Under the pieces are notes generated by a model, which worked only from the letters and a program-made list of their open reading frames with translations, was not told the origin of the DNA and ran no database searches. The position numbers were made by a program, and so were the translations under genes. From Candidimonas sp. SYP-B2681 (lineage in GTDB: Bacteria > Pseudomonadota > Gammaproteobacteria > Burkholderiales > Burkholderiaceae_B), in the NCBI RefSeq assembly GCF_003971065.1, contig NZ_RYDV01000009.1:62001-126000 (forward strand): DNA of 64,000 nt, read 5' to 3'. This document shows, piece after piece, positions 37,504-47,052 of this stretch; positions within the stretch are counted from its first letter, which is position 1, and each line of letters opens with the position of its first letter.

Positions 37504-38322
37504 CTAAAGCAATGTCTTTCGCGCTCGTGTGATGATGATTTCAGCCAATATGACAATGCCGAAAATCAAAATAAGTATCAAGGCTACCTTATCCCACTGG
37601 AACAAGTCCATGGCGCTGTTCAGGGCCATGCCGATTCCGCCTGCGCCGACCAGTCCCAGCACGGCGGATTCGCGAACGTTGATGTCCCATCGAAGTAGCA
37701 CAATTGACCAGAACGCCGGTCGGATCTGGGGCCAATAGGCATAGCCGATCAATGAGCCGGTACTGGCGCCGGTGGCCATGATGGCTTCGATTGGACCGGG
37801 TTGCGCATCGTCAAGCGCCTCGCCCAGCAGCTTGCCGATGAAGCCAATGGATCGAAAGGCGATTGCAATGGTGCCGGCAAGCGGGCCGGGCCCGAAAATA
37901 GCGATAAAAAGTAATGCCCAGACAAGCGAATTGATGGACCGGCTGGACACCAGAATTAATCGTGCCAGGAAGTTGATGAACTTATTCTTCGTAAGTTTTC
38001 CGGACGCAAGCAGCCCTATGGGGATTGCCATGATGACAGCTAGAATCGTACCAAGCGTAGCCATATGCAGGGTTTCTATCAGTGCTCGTTGAATAGAACC
38101 CTGGAAACTTTGCCATGAAACCGGCCACATACGGTTTAGCAGGTCGGCCATTTGCGCCGGAGCGTCGTACAGGAACTCTGGAATAACATCGATCGTACGC
38201 GCCGACTGGACAATGGCCAAAACGAACAAAAAGTACAAGGCAAAGCGAAGCAGGCGCTGTCCAGGCGTGTACCTGACCCACGTCTTACCCGCATGACCTG
38301 GCAGAATGCTGGACTGGTTCAT
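37504..38322 (-). CDS. phnE: Phosphonate/phosphite ABC transporter permease PhnE (second copy)
   Basis: A 272-residue inner-membrane permease with about six helices. The EAA-like loop that contacts the ATPase reads GEALDDAQPGPIEAIMATGA, and the PhnE family end ESAVLGLVGAGGIGMALNSAM is present. Its ATG overlaps the stop of the upstream permease gene (38319-38322). Two tandem PhnE genes imply a heterodimeric channel. Confidence 0.92.
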   Translation of the reverse strand: MNQSSILPGHAGKTWVRYTPGQRLLRFALYFLFVLAIVQSARTIDVIPEFLYDAPAQMADLLNRMWPVSWQSFQGSIQRALIETLHMATLGTILAVIMAIPIGLLASGKLTKNKFINFLARLILVSSRSINSLVWALLFIAIFGPGPLAGTIAIAFRSIGFIGKLLGEALDDAQPGPIEAIMATGASTGSLIGYAYWPQIRPAFWSIVLLRWDINVRESAVLGLVGAGGIGMALNSAMDLFQWDKVALILILIFGIVILAEIIITRARKTLL

Positions 38323-39197
38323 GCGTCGTCCTCGACGGGCCGCAGCGGCCTGGCTGCGTATGCCTTCGGCCGAAACAGCGCTGCAGGAGACACGTTATCA
38401 AGCAAAATGGAGCGCACGACGCCAGCCAGCAGTTCGCCTAGCATGATGATGGCAATGATCGCGATAAGAATAGAGCAGACAAAATCGTAATCGAAGCGTT
38501 GGAATGCGGAAAACAGCGTGCCGCCGACACCGCCAGCCCCTACGATGCCGACCATGGTCGAGTTGCGCAGATTGGAATCGAGCTGATACGTTGAAAAACC
38601 GACGAAGCGGGCGAAGACCTGGGGCATGACGGAAAAAATAATAACGTTGGCAAACGACGCCCCAGTTGCCCGCACGGCTTCGACCTGCTTTAGTGATATC
38701 TCTTCGATGGTTTCGGTAAACAGCTTGCCGATGAATCCGATGGACGCAACGGTTAGTGCCAAGACCCCTGCCAAGGCACCGAATCCTACGGCTTTTACGA
38801 AAATGATGGCTACGATCACCGGATGCAGCGCCCGGCACAAAGAGATGATCGCGCGGGCGGGCCAACTGACCCATGCAGGCATCATGTTGCGTGCACCCAA
38901 TAGGCTGAGCGGCAGCGCGCACGCGATTCCCAGGGTGGTGGCCAGTACGGCGATCTCCAGACTTTCGGCGATGCCTTTCCACAGCATGGCGCCGCGTTCG
39001 ATGTTGGGCGGGAACATGCGTGAAAGGAATTTTGCGCCATGCCCGAGCCCGGCTTCAAACCTGTCCCACGAGAAGCCGAGTTGTGTCGCGGCAAAAATGG
39101 CGTAGGCCACAACCACAATAATACCCAGTTTCGCACGGGCTGATAGGGCGAAAGGCTTGGCCGAACCGGCCGGATTCGCGGTAATTATTCCAGCCAC
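38319..39197 (-). CDS. phnE: Phosphonate/phosphite ABC transporter permease PhnE (first copy)
   Basis: A 292-residue permease. The start is taken as GTG at 39197 ([11 protein letters not shown]) because GGAGGAGAATC precedes it; the longer open frame to 39596 is antisense-like noise over phnC. Helices begin at about residue 22 ([16 protein letters not shown]). The coupling loop is [20 protein letters not shown] and the end motif [20 protein letters not shown]. It overlaps the phnC stop by 13 nt. Confidence 0.9.
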   Translation of the reverse strand: MAGIITANPAGSAKPFALSARAKLGIIVVVAYAIFAATQLGFSWDRFEAGLGHGAKFLSRMFPPNIERGAMLWKGIAESLEIAVLATTLGIACALPLSLLGARNMMPAWVSWPARAIISLCRALHPVIVAIIFVKAVGFGALAGVLALTVASIGFIGKLFTETIEEISLKQVEAVRATGASFANVIIFSVMPQVFARFVGFSTYQLDSNLRNSTMVGIVGAGGVGGTLFSAFQRFDYDFVCSILIAIIAIIMLGELLAGVVRSILLDNVSPAALFRPKAYAARPLRPVEDDA

Positions 39198-39955
39198 GAT
39201 TCTCCTCCGTAAATCTGTTTCAGGACGCCTGTGCTTAGGGCGTCTGAATGACCATCGAAGACGACCCTGCCGTCTGACATGCCGATGATCCGCGTAGCGT
39301 ATCGCCTGGCCAGTTCGACGTCGTGGATATTCACGATGACCGGGATATGAAAGGCATGGCCTTGCTCGATAAGCAGTTCCATGATTTCGACGGACGTTTT
39401 GGGATCGAGGGAAGAGGTCGGCTCGTCGGCGAGCAGTAATTGAGGCCGCTGCATGAGTGCCCGGGCAATGCCCACCCTTTGGCGCTGTCCACCTGAGAGC
39501 GCGTCGGCGCGTTGATCGGCAAAGCCCCCGAGCCCCACGGTTTTCAGTAGCTCGAAGGCATACTGAATGTCGCGGGGTTCGAAGTGGCGCCGCCATGCAT
39601 TGAACGCGGAGGTGTACCCCAGCCGGCCTGTCAGCAAGTTTTCCATTACGGTCAACCGTTCCACCAAGTTGTATTCCTGGAAAACCATGCCAATACGGCG
39701 GCGTGCCTGCCGGAGCGCCGAGCCGCGTACATTGGCAAGGTCGGTCGATACGCCTGCGTCCTCGAGCAGGATCTTGCCCGAGGTGGGTTCGATCAGCCTG
39801 TTAATGCATCGCAACAGGGTGCTTTTGCCCGTTCCGGAAGGCCCGATGATGGCTGTGAGGCCTTCATCGGTGAGGTCGAGATTAATGCCCTTCAGAACGG
39901 GTTGACTCGCCTTGTACTCTTTTACGAGATTTTTTATATGCAGAGATGCACCCAT
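39185..39955 (-). CDS. phnC: Phosphonate/phosphite ABC transporter ATP-binding protein PhnC
   Basis: A 256-residue ABC ATPase. Walker [19 protein letters not shown]-loop [12 protein letters not shown], signature [15 protein letters not shown], Walker [12 protein letters not shown] and the switch His in VNIHDVELA are all intact. It energises the two PhnE permeases. Gene order phnD-phnC-phnE-phnE is typical of this transporter class. Confidence 0.96.
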   Translation of the reverse strand: MGASLHIKNLVKEYKASQPVLKGINLDLTDEGLTAIIGPSGTGKSTLLRCINRLIEPTSGKILLEDAGVSTDLANVRGSALRQARRRIGMVFQEYNLVERLTVMENLLTGRLGYTSAFNAWRRHFEPRDIQYAFELLKTVGLGGFADQRADALSGGQRQRVGIARALMQRPQLLLADEPTSSLDPKTSVEIMELLIEQGHAFHIPVIVNIHDVELARRYATRIIGMSDGRVVFDGHSDALSTGVLKQIYGGESWLE

Positions 39956-39961
39956 GGCGGA

Positions 39962-40957
39962 TCAATTCGCCTTTTTACTGGCTTTGTCGTACGCGGAGCG
40001 AGTAAAGCTTTCGCCGCCCGCCTTGGCGACATCGCGCACAATCGCCCAGTCTTTCTCGTAAGTAACCGGATAGAAGCGATCGGCGCCGTTAAAGGCTTCT
40101 TTCATTGCTGCCGGGAACCGGTAGTCGTAAAAGCACTTCAGCATATTGTCGCGAAACGTGGGTTCGAGGTCGTAGGCGTAGGCGAACGAGGACGTAGGGA
40201 ACTTCTCGCTGGTGTAAAGAACGCGGAAATCGTCTTTTTTGACTTGCCCCCGTTCCGCCATGCGGTAAAACACGTCGGAGGCGACTGCCGCAGCGTCGTA
40301 ATCGCCCGAGTTCACGCCCATGACGGACTGATCATGTTTTCCGGAGTAAAGGAAGTCGTAGTCTTTGCCGGGAACCAGTCCCTCTTTGGGGAAAAGGGCA
40401 ATGGGCGCCATGTTGCCCGAATTGGATGATGGCGACGTGTGGGCAACCTTTTTTCCTTTTAGGTCGGCAATCGACTTGTAGGGGCTGTCTTTCTTGACGA
40501 TAAGGATCAGGTTATAGCCCTGGAACCCGTTGGCGTCGCCCTTGACGGCGAAAGGTACCGCCCCGGCCAGGTTAACGGCGAAGTTGGTGGGCCCGGTGGA
40601 GAAACCCCCTACATGCAGCCGGTTCGATCGCATTGCTTCGATTTCTGCGGCGTTGCTTTGTACCTGATAAAAAACCACCTTGCGCTTGGTGCATTCGGAC
40701 AAATGCTTGGTGAACGGTGAGAATATTTCTGCGTACACCGCCGGATCTTCCACCGGAGTGTAGGTAAATACGATAGTCGACGGCGTTTTTAGTTTCGCTG
40801 GATCGGTAGGGGTGTCAGCCACGAGGTCGTTATTGGCGTCGCAATACATATTGTCGAGATCGCCGCGATTGGTGCAGCTGTCTTGTGCATAGGTCGCCGA
40901 TGAGGCACCTAAAATGGCAAGGAATGCGCTCGCCAAGAGCACGCTTGATGATTTCAT
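39962..40957 (-). CDS. phnD: Phosphonate/phosphite ABC transporter substrate-binding protein PhnD
   Basis: A 331-residue periplasmic receptor with a Sec signal (cleavage near ATYA-QD). FTYTPVEDPAVYAEIFSPF, VGGFSTGPTNFAVNLAGAVPFA, VAHTSPSSNSGNMAPIALFP and YSGKHDQSVMGVNSGDYDAA are PhnD-family segments; the SSNSGN region forms the phosphonate pocket. Four cysteines (Cys28, Cys39, Cys90 and one near 277) may form disulfides. It heads the operon. No C-P lyase, phosphonatase or phosphite dehydrogenase gene is in the window, so the true ligand is open. Confidence 0.93.
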   Translation of the reverse strand: MKSSSVLLASAFLAILGASSATYAQDSCTNRGDLDNMYCDANNDLVADTPTDPAKLKTPSTIVFTYTPVEDPAVYAEIFSPFTKHLSECTKRKVVFYQVQSNAAEIEAMRSNRLHVGGFSTGPTNFAVNLAGAVPFAVKGDANGFQGYNLILIVKKDSPYKSIADLKGKKVAHTSPSSNSGNMAPIALFPKEGLVPGKDYDFLYSGKHDQSVMGVNSGDYDAAAVASDVFYRMAERGQVKKDDFRVLYTSEKFPTSSFAYAYDLEPTFRDNMLKCFYDYRFPAAMKEAFNGADRFYPVTYEKDWAIVRDVAKAGGESFTRSAYDKASKKAN

Positions 40958-41051
40958 TTTGTCTCCCGTATTACGGTAATTATTGATTTATGCAAGAGCC
41001 ATGATTGGACATGGTCTGGAAAAACGTAACTTGCTGGCGGAGTTTAGCGGT

Positions 41052-41870
41052 TTATCGGTCGGACCGATACCCGAGTTTTTCCGAGATGGCCGAGGCGCAG
41101 CTTTTTAGCGCATGGGCGATGGTACCCCGCGGACTGGCATCAAAAAGCGTGGCCGGCCCCAGGCTGGTCAGGGCAAGGACGATATTGCCGGAATGATCGA
41201 AGACGGGGACCGAGAGGGCATCGATTCCCGGCAGGGGGTTGCCTAACGCCTGAGCGATGCCTGCTTGTCGGACTTTATCCAGCTGCGCAGCCAATGCTTG
41301 TGCGCTGGGCCGCAAAGGACTGATACTCGTCACGACAGCCGTATCGCCGGCTTCGCGTTCTATATAGTGCTGCGCGATTTTGGGCGGCAGCCACGCCGCA
41401 AATACGTGGCCGGTGGCAGTATGCAGCATCGACATGACCGTGCCTTTGCGCATATTGACGTGTATGGGGTAGCTGGCTTCTGAGATGTGAATCATGGTCG
41501 GGCCATGTGAGCCCAATACGGCAATGGCCAGGGTATGTCCGATCTGGCTTGCCAATTGATTGACTTCGGGCATCGCAACCCGGACCGGATCCAGCCTTTG
41601 CAGGCTGACGAGTCCCATCTGCAGGGCGAAGGGGCCAAGTTCGTATTGCCCGGTGCTGGCGTCTTGTTGAACCAGTCCGACCCGGGTGAAACTGACCAGG
41701 TAAGGATGTGCCTTGGCGGAAGTCATGCCGGCGCTCGAAGCGAGGTCGCGCAAAGTCATTGACTTGCCTGAATCGACCAATGCCGCCAGCAAGGGGAATC
41801 CGGTTTCTACTGATTGGATGCTGCGTCGCCCATCATTCTCAGGTTTGGCCATTGTTTTCTGTTCGCGCAT
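41052..41870 (-). CDS. IclR-family transcriptional regulator
   Basis: A 272-residue regulator. The N-terminal winged helix (IQSVETGFPLLAALVDSGKS, LRDLASSAGMTSAKAHPYLV) is followed by an IclR effector domain (about 95-265) with LAIAVLGSHGPTMIHISEAS, ATGHVFAAWLP and IDALSVPVFDHSGNIVLALT. The alternative start MAKPENDG at 41852 is six residues shorter. It lies 94 bp upstream of phnD on the same strand and may control the phn genes, but it could serve a distant target. Confidence 0.9.
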   Translation of the reverse strand: MREQKTMAKPENDGRRSIQSVETGFPLLAALVDSGKSMTLRDLASSAGMTSAKAHPYLVSFTRVGLVQQDASTGQYELGPFALQMGLVSLQRLDPVRVAMPEVNQLASQIGHTLAIAVLGSHGPTMIHISEASYPIHVNMRKGTVMSMLHTATGHVFAAWLPPKIAQHYIEREAGDTAVVTSISPLRPSAQALAAQLDKVRQAGIAQALGNPLPGIDALSVPVFDHSGNIVLALTSLGPATLFDASPRGTIAHALKSCASAISEKLGYRSDR

Positions 41871-41939
41871 TGATAGTCATGTTATGTTTTCGAAGGATGT
41901 TACCCGTGTTTAAACGGTCAAGTTCGCGAAGGCGTTAAA

Positions 41940-43139
41940 ATGATTCAACTTTTTACTGAGCCTATAGTCATGAGCAAGCCACACGCGGTAGATTCCGACC
42001 CAACACTATCTTCCGATATCTCTTCCGTTACCGAAATTGTCGCTGAATTGCGTGCCGGGCGGTTGGTTATCTTGGTCGACGAAGAAGATCGCGAAAATGA
42101 AGGCGATCTGGTCATGGCTGCCGAATACGTCACCCCGGAAGCCATCAATTTCATGGTCACTCACGCGCGCGGACTGGTGTGCCTGACCCTTACCGAAGAG
42201 CGCTGTCGTCTGCTTGACCTGCCGTTAATGGCCAGCCGCAACGGCACTCGCTTCGGTACCAATTTCACGATGTCCATCGAAGCGGCCGAGGGCGTCGACA
42301 CCGGTATTTCGGCAGCTGACCGCGCCCGCACCATACAGGCGGCAGTAGCGCGCGACGCGAAGCCTGCCGATCTCGTGCAACCCGGCCATATCTTTCCAGT
42401 TCAAGCGGTGCGTGGGGGTGTGCTGGTACGCGCTGGGCATACCGAAGCGGGCTGCGACTTGACTGCATTGGCCGGCCTGACGCCGGCCGCCGTCATCTGT
42501 GAAATCCTCAAGCCCGATGGCACGATGGCACGCTTGCCCGACCTGAAGATCTTCGCGCGCGAACACGGATTGAAGATCGGCACCATCGCCGACCTGATCC
42601 AATACCGTAGCGAGCACGAATCCATGATCGAACGGCTAGCCAGTCGTTCGATGCAAACGCCCTGGGGTGAATTCCAGGCGGTGGCGTATCGCGACTTGTC
42701 ATCCGGAGCGCCGCACATGGCGTTGGTTCACGGCACCATTACGCCCGACACCGAAACGCTGGTGCGCGTCCACGAGCCTACGACGATGCTCGATGTATTG
42801 TTCACCGGGGCTACGACGCACAGCTGGAGCGTCTCCGATGCCCTGAAAGCGATCACGGCGGCGCCTTCCGGAGTGCTTGTGATGTTGAACTGTCAGGGGT
42901 CTTCCGATTTGCTGTTCAATCAGTTCGAGTCCTGGAATCAGCCGCCTGGCCAAGGCGCACAAGCCGCCGATCGGGAAAGCCGATATGGGCTCCTTACTTA
43001 CGGCATCGGCGCGCAGATTATGCGCGACCTGAACGTAGGGCGGGCGCGTTTATTGGCGCGTCCACGAAAAATGCCAAGCATGACAGGGTTTTCCCTGACC
43101 ATAACGGGTTACGATACTGAACCTCTTTCCACCCCATAA
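41940..43139 (+). CDS. ribB: 3,4-dihydroxy-2-butanone 4-phosphate synthase with degenerate GTP cyclohydrolase II-like domain
   Basis: A 399-residue riboflavin enzyme. The DHBP synthase half (about 28-230) is complete, with [27 protein letters not shown] and [12 protein letters not shown]. The C-terminal half (about 235-395) aligns by position with GTP cyclohydrolase II, but the region that should carry the three zinc cysteines reads [18 protein letters not shown], and only one Cys (LNCQGSS) occurs in the half, so the GTP-opening activity should be lost. A separate ribA must exist elsewhere. GAAGG precedes the ATG; a second in-frame ATG is at 41970. No FMN riboswitch is visible in the 69-nt upstream gap. 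It starts the run ribB-ribH-nusB-thiL. Confidence 0.93.
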   Translation: MIQLFTEPIVMSKPHAVDSDPTLSSDISSVTEIVAELRAGRLVILVDEEDRENEGDLVMAAEYVTPEAINFMVTHARGLVCLTLTEERCRLLDLPLMASRNGTRFGTNFTMSIEAAEGVDTGISAADRARTIQAAVARDAKPADLVQPGHIFPVQAVRGGVLVRAGHTEAGCDLTALAGLTPAAVICEILKPDGTMARLPDLKIFAREHGLKIGTIADLIQYRSEHESMIERLASRSMQTPWGEFQAVAYRDLSSGAPHMALVHGTITPDTETLVRVHEPTTMLDVLFTGATTHSWSVSDALKAITAAPSGVLVMLNCQGSSDLLFNQFESWNQPPGQGAQAADRESRYGLLTYGIGAQIMRDLNVGRARLLARPRKMPSMTGFSLTITGYDTEPLSTP

Positions 43140-43154
43140 CAGGAATTACTGACT

Positions 43155-43697
43155 ATGAACCCATATACTTTGTCTCCCGATCTAAACGGGGAAGGTTTGC
43201 ATATAGGCATTGTGCGGGCTCGTTTCAACGAGCCAATCGGGCAAGCCGAGCTGGAATCCTGCCTGGCCGAGTTGGCCGAATTGGGCGTTGACGAGCGTGA
43301 TGTCATGCTGGTCTCGGTCCCGGGGGCATTGGAACTGGGCGTTGCTTTAGCTCAAATGGCTGAAACCTTCGAGTTCGATGCACTGATCGCCTTGGGTGCA
43401 GTCATCCGTGGCGATACGTATCACTTCGAGATCGTCAGCAATGAAAGCGCATCCGCCATCAGCCGCGTAGCGCTGGAAACCGGTATTCCGGTCGCCAATG
43501 GCGTCCTGACGACCGACACCGACGAACAGGCACAGGCGCGCGCTACCGAAAAGGGTCGTGATTGCGCACGCAGTGCTGTAGAAATGGCCAATCTGGTCGC
43601 CGCTCTCGAGCCCGAAACCGAAGACGATGAAGATTTCGAGGACGAAGACGAAGACGACGAAGATGAGGACGAGGACGAAGATTTTGACAACAAATAA
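43155..43697 (+). CDS. ribH: 6,7-dimethyl-8-ribityllumazine synthase with acidic C-terminal tail
   Basis: A 180-residue penultimate enzyme of riboflavin synthesis joining DHBP and the ribitylamino-pyrimidinedione. Seen: [53 protein letters not shown] (catalytic His), and [16 protein letters not shown]. The family normally ends near residue 155; here about 30 Asp/Glu-rich residues (from about 151) follow, ending DFDNK. The DNA of the tail is a GA-rich run that also holds the start of nusB. Confidence 0.96.
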   Translation: MNPYTLSPDLNGEGLHIGIVRARFNEPIGQAELESCLAELAELGVDERDVMLVSVPGALELGVALAQMAETFEFDALIALGAVIRGDTYHFEIVSNESASAISRVALETGIPVANGVLTTDTDEQAQARATEKGRDCARSAVEMANLVAALEPETEDDEDFEDEDEDDEDEDEDEDFDNK

Positions 43698-44184
43698 AAC
43701 GCCGGGCGCCCCTGCGGGCGCTCCTTCCCGAGTCAACGCTCGCAGCGCACGCCGGCGTGCGCGTGAGTTCGCCCTGCAGGGCGTTTACTCATGGTTAATT
43801 CGCGGCGACGACGGCTTGCAGGAAGCGGGCGCAATCGATGCCCATATCCGAGACGACGAAGAATTCCACGAAGCCGATGCAGTATGGTTCAAGACCTTGC
43901 TGCATGGGGTCCTTCGCGAGGCCCCGTCATTGCGGGAAAGCTTCATGCCCTATGTCGATCGTCCGCTTAACGAGCTTTCCCCCATCGAGCACGGTATCTT
44001 GCTGATCGGAAGCTTCGAACTTGTGCACCACACCGAGGTGCCCTATAAAGTTGCCATTAACGAGGCCGTGGAATTGGCCAAGTCGTTCGGCGGCACTGAT
44101 GGTTTTAAGTTCGTCAATGGCGTGCTCGATAAAATGGCCGCCGATGTACGACCTCACGAGGTACAGGCGGCTGCGCGTCGTTAA
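43684..44184 (+). CDS. nusB: Transcription antitermination protein NusB
   Basis: A 166-residue helical protein that with NusE (S10) binds boxA RNA in rRNA antitermination. Seen: [64 protein letters not shown] and [10 protein letters not shown]. The start is uncertain: no ATG lies between the ribH tail and the domain except ATG 43663 inside the acidic-tail codons. TTG at 43684 (MTTNKTPG) is chosen because it avoids Lys/Thr/Arg-rich noise and has a GA-rich stretch (GAGGACGAGGACGAAG) before it. It overlaps ribH by 14 nt. Confidence 0.93.
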   Translation: MTTNKTPGAPAGAPSRVNARSARRRAREFALQGVYSWLIRGDDGLQEAGAIDAHIRDDEEFHEADAVWFKTLLHGVLREAPSLRESFMPYVDRPLNELSPIEHGILLIGSFELVHHTEVPYKVAINEAVELAKSFGGTDGFKFVNGVLDKMAADVRPHEVQAAARR

Positions 44185-44202
44185 GCGCGCTGCGAGAGGC
44201 TT

Positions 44203-45162
44203 TTGAATATCGAATTCGACCTTATCGCGCGCTATTTTTCGCGCCCGGCGCCGCCCGGTTTCCTGGGAGTGGGTGACGACTGTGCCCTGTTTCCTGTGAA
44301 GCCCGGATATCACTTGGCCACTAGTACCGACCTTCTGATAGAGGGTCGGCATTTTTTTGCCGATGTAGACCCGGCTGCCCTTGGTCATAAATCCCTTGCA
44401 GTTAATTTGTCCGATTTGGCCGCCATGGGGGCTCAACCGGTCGCCTGCCTGCTAAGCCTGTCCCTGCCTGCTGTCGATCATCATTGGCTTGCTGCGTTTG
44501 CCGAGGGCTTCTACGCCCTGGCAGACCAATCGGCGTGTCCGCTGATAGGGGGCGATACGACACGCAGTGTGACAGGGACCGTTATCAGTGTCACGGTAAT
44601 GGGGCAGGTCAGGCCGCAGGAGGCTTTGCGCCGTTCCGCGGCGATGGTTGGCGACGATATCTGGATCACCGGCACGTTGGGAGCTGCTGACATTGCATTG
44701 CGGCTTCTGCAAGGAAAATTGCCCGCGAACCCATCTTTGCTCGCTAACACTCGTAGCGCACTGGAAAAGCCTTTGCCCCCCTGGACTTTCGGTGAGTATT
44801 TGGCAGGTGTCGCGCACGCTGGCCTTGATATCTCGGATGGTCTGGTGCAGGACCTTGGCCATATCCTGAAAGCAAGCCGCTGTGGCGCCGAAATTAATTA
44901 CGAGGCCTTGCCGATTGCGCCGGCCCTGCTGGGTTTGGATGCGCGGTTGATACAGGACGCCGTCCTCACAGGAGGCGATGTGTACCAGCTTTGTTTTACG
45001 GCCTCGGCGGCCGACCGCCAGCGCATAATGGCATTAGCGGGTCGTGCCTCGGTGCAGCTTGCACGGGTCGGCCAGATTGTGGCCGAACCAGGTCTGCGCG
45101 TGCGCGCTTCGGATGGAGCCCTTATAACGGTTGGCAATGGTGGTTTTGACCATTTTTCCTGA
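44203..45162 (+). CDS. thiL: Thiamine-monophosphate kinase
   Basis: A 319-residue PurM/AIR-synthase-fold kinase making thiamine diphosphate from thiamine phosphate and ATP. Start is TTG at 44203 (MNIEFDLIARYF) behind AGAGG. Seen: LGVGDDCALF (nucleotide and Mg site), STDLLIEGRHF, KSLAVNLSDLAAMGAQP, GGDTTRS, and GLDISDGLVQDLGHI. The position between nusB and pgpA is the common proteobacterial order. Confidence 0.96.
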   Translation: MNIEFDLIARYFSRPAPPGFLGVGDDCALFPVKPGYHLATSTDLLIEGRHFFADVDPAALGHKSLAVNLSDLAAMGAQPVACLLSLSLPAVDHHWLAAFAEGFYALADQSACPLIGGDTTRSVTGTVISVTVMGQVRPQEALRRSAAMVGDDIWITGTLGAADIALRLLQGKLPANPSLLANTRSALEKPLPPWTFGEYLAGVAHAGLDISDGLVQDLGHILKASRCGAEINYEALPIAPALLGLDARLIQDAVLTGGDVYQLCFTASAADRQRIMALAGRASVQLARVGQIVAEPGLRVRASDGALITVGNGGFDHFS

Positions 45163-45190
45163 AACTTTCTAGCGTTTATGCAATCCTTGT

Positions 45191-45715
45191 ATGCCGGCTA
45201 CTGATACCGATCATTCCGCTCAGTCGACTTTTACGCCTACCGCTGCGTGGGTTTTCCGTTCTTTCCCGCGCATCGTTTCATTTGGTTTTGGCAGCGGTCT
45301 GATACGACCGGCTCCCGGCACGTGGGGCACGTTACTGGGATGGCTGCTTTGGGTTGTGCTGGTTGAGCGTCTGCCGGACATTTATATTGCCATACTGTTG
45401 CCTGCTGCTTTTGTGCTCGGCTGCTGGACATGTCACCATGTCGGCAAGGAGATGGGCAGGCCGGATGCCGGCGGAATGGTATGGGACGAAATCGTTGCCT
45501 TCTGGCTGGTGCTTTGGCTTACCCCTGATTCCTTTGTAGCGCAGCTATTTGCCTTTGCCCTATTTCGCGCTTTCGATATCGTGAAACCGCCGCCTATTCA
45601 TTTTTTCGATCGGCACTTCAAGAATGGCTTTGGTGTCATGTGGGACGATATCGTGGCAGCGGCCTACAGCTTGCTGGTAATCGCCATTTTGGTCAGACTC
45701 GAGGTGTTCACATGA
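45191..45715 (+). CDS. pgpA: Phosphatidylglycerophosphatase A
   Basis: A 174-residue integral membrane phosphatase making phosphatidylglycerol. FGFGSGLIRPAPGTWGTL, VGKEMGRPDAGGMVWDEIVAFW (acidic active-site residues) and FRAFDIVKPPPIHFFDRH match PgpA. About four membrane helices. The stop overlaps the pncC start as ATGA. Confidence 0.95.
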   Translation: MPATDTDHSAQSTFTPTAAWVFRSFPRIVSFGFGSGLIRPAPGTWGTLLGWLLWVVLVERLPDIYIAILLPAAFVLGCWTCHHVGKEMGRPDAGGMVWDEIVAFWLVLWLTPDSFVAQLFAFALFRAFDIVKPPPIHFFDRHFKNGFGVMWDDIVAAAYSLLVIAILVRLEVFT

Positions 45716-46218
45716 GCGGTAACGATTCTCTGATGCATGCGCCGGTCCTGGGCAAACTGTTGGTTGATCACGGGTGGATGTTTGCCTGCGCTGAATCTTG
45801 CACAGGGGGCTTGCTGGCAGCAGCCATGACAGATACTCCAGGCTCCAGCCAATGGTTCGACCGTGGGTTCATCACCTATAGCAATGTGGCCAAGGTTGAA
45901 CAGTTATTGGTCAACGAGGATACGCTCGAGCGCTTTGGTGCCGTCAGTGAAGAAACCGCGATGGAAATGGCCTCGGGCGTGCTAACGGTTGCCGAGGCCG
46001 CGCATTTGGCTATATCAACCACCGGGATTGCAGGCCCTGACGGGGGTACTCCCGGCAAGCCAGTCGGCATGGTGTGTTTCGGTTTTGCACAGCGCACGTC
46101 GGAAGGGGTAACGACCCGAGCCATGACCAAAATATTCGAAGGCGATCGCAGAAAAATACGCAACGATGCCGTCGCCTTCGCCCTGAGCACTGCCATCGAA
46201 CTTATCGGGCAGCGTTAA
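45712..46218 (+). CDS. pncC: Nicotinamide-nucleotide amidase (CinA C-terminal type)
   Basis: A 168-residue stand-alone CinA C-terminal domain that deamidates NMN back to nicotinate mononucleotide. Seen: [20 protein letters not shown] (catalytic Ser/Thr region), [37 protein letters not shown] and [11 protein letters not shown]. The start at 45712 overlaps the pgpA stop; the longer frame lies inside pgpA. The 3' end overlaps the convergent pyrF by 17 nt. Confidence 0.95.
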   Translation: MSGNDSLMHAPVLGKLLVDHGWMFACAESCTGGLLAAAMTDTPGSSQWFDRGFITYSNVAKVEQLLVNEDTLERFGAVSEETAMEMASGVLTVAEAAHLAISTTGIAGPDGGTPGKPVGMVCFGFAQRTSEGVTTRAMTKIFEGDRRKIRNDAVAFALSTAIELIGQR

Positions 46219-47017
46219 TCGCGTCTCGGGTCGCGCGCGCAGCAAGCGCCGCCGCTTCACGCCAGTCGTCGCCACCGCTGGCATAAAGAATCGCCCGCGA
46301 GGAATTGATCATCATTCCGGTTCCGCGACTATTGGCGCCTGCCTGGACGGTGGACGTTATATCGCCGCCCTGCGCACCAATGCCCGGGATCAGTAAAGGC
46401 ATATCGCCCACGCGTGCGCGTACTTTGGCGATCTCGTCGGGGAAAGTCGCGCCTACCACTAGCGCGCACTGACCATTGGTATTCCATTTATCAGCGACCA
46501 ACCCAGCGACGTGAAGGTACAAAGGGACATTGTCTTTGGACTCGATAAACTGGAGGTCAGAGCCGCCTTTGTTTGAGGTGCGGCACAGAACGATGACTCC
46601 CTTAGTGTTCCAGGCGAGGTACGGCTCGATCGTGTCAAAGCCCATATAGGGATTAACGGTTACGGCGTCCGCCTGATAACGTTCGTACGCTTCACTGGCG
46701 TATTGTTCCGATGTAGATCCAATGTCGCCACGCTTGGCATCGAGCACGATCGGAAGGGTGGGATGGTATTCGCGTATGTATTCGCACAATGCCTCCAGCT
46801 GGTCTTCAGCCCGCTGCGCCGAAAAGTAAGCGATCTGCGGTTTGACTCCGCAAGCATACTGGGCGGTGACGTCGACAATAGCGCGACAAAATTCGAATAT
46901 CGCGTCGGGCCGCCCTTGCAGTTCTGCCGGAAAGCGCTGCGGGTCGGGATCCAGGCCCACCATCAGCAGCGAGTGAGAGGATGTCCAGGCGTGTTCGAGT
47001 TTTTGTATAAAAGTCAT
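46202..47017 (-). CDS. pyrF: Orotidine 5'-phosphate decarboxylase (type 2)
   Basis: A 271-residue TIM-barrel enzyme making UMP. The catalytic Asp-Lys-Asp array is in [21 protein letters not shown] near the start, [23 protein letters not shown] and [10 protein letters not shown] are type-2 (mycobacterial/Myxococcus-like, longer) signatures. It overlaps pncC tail to tail, so no separate terminator lies between them. Confidence 0.96.
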   Translation of the reverse strand: MTFIQKLEHAWTSSHSLLMVGLDPDPQRFPAELQGRPDAIFEFCRAIVDVTAQYACGVKPQIAYFSAQRAEDQLEALCEYIREYHPTLPIVLDAKRGDIGSTSEQYASEAYERYQADAVTVNPYMGFDTIEPYLAWNTKGVIVLCRTSNKGGSDLQFIESKDNVPLYLHVAGLVADKWNTNGQCALVVGATFPDEIAKVRARVGDMPLLIPGIGAQGGDITSTVQAGANSRGTGMMINSSRAILYASGGDDWREAAALAARATRDAINAAR

Positions 47018-47052
47018 GAGTGCGTGCAGAATATTGTATGTTGACTACGGTA

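Noticed and set aside
39200-39596. An N-terminal extension of about 130 residues on the first PhnE
   Set aside because: It is read over phnC in another frame, is Arg-rich noise, and a GTG with a strong ribosome site gives the normal family length.
41871-41939. FMN riboswitch before ribB
   Set aside because: The gap to the IclR gene is only 69 nt and the conserved RFN-element sequences are not present.
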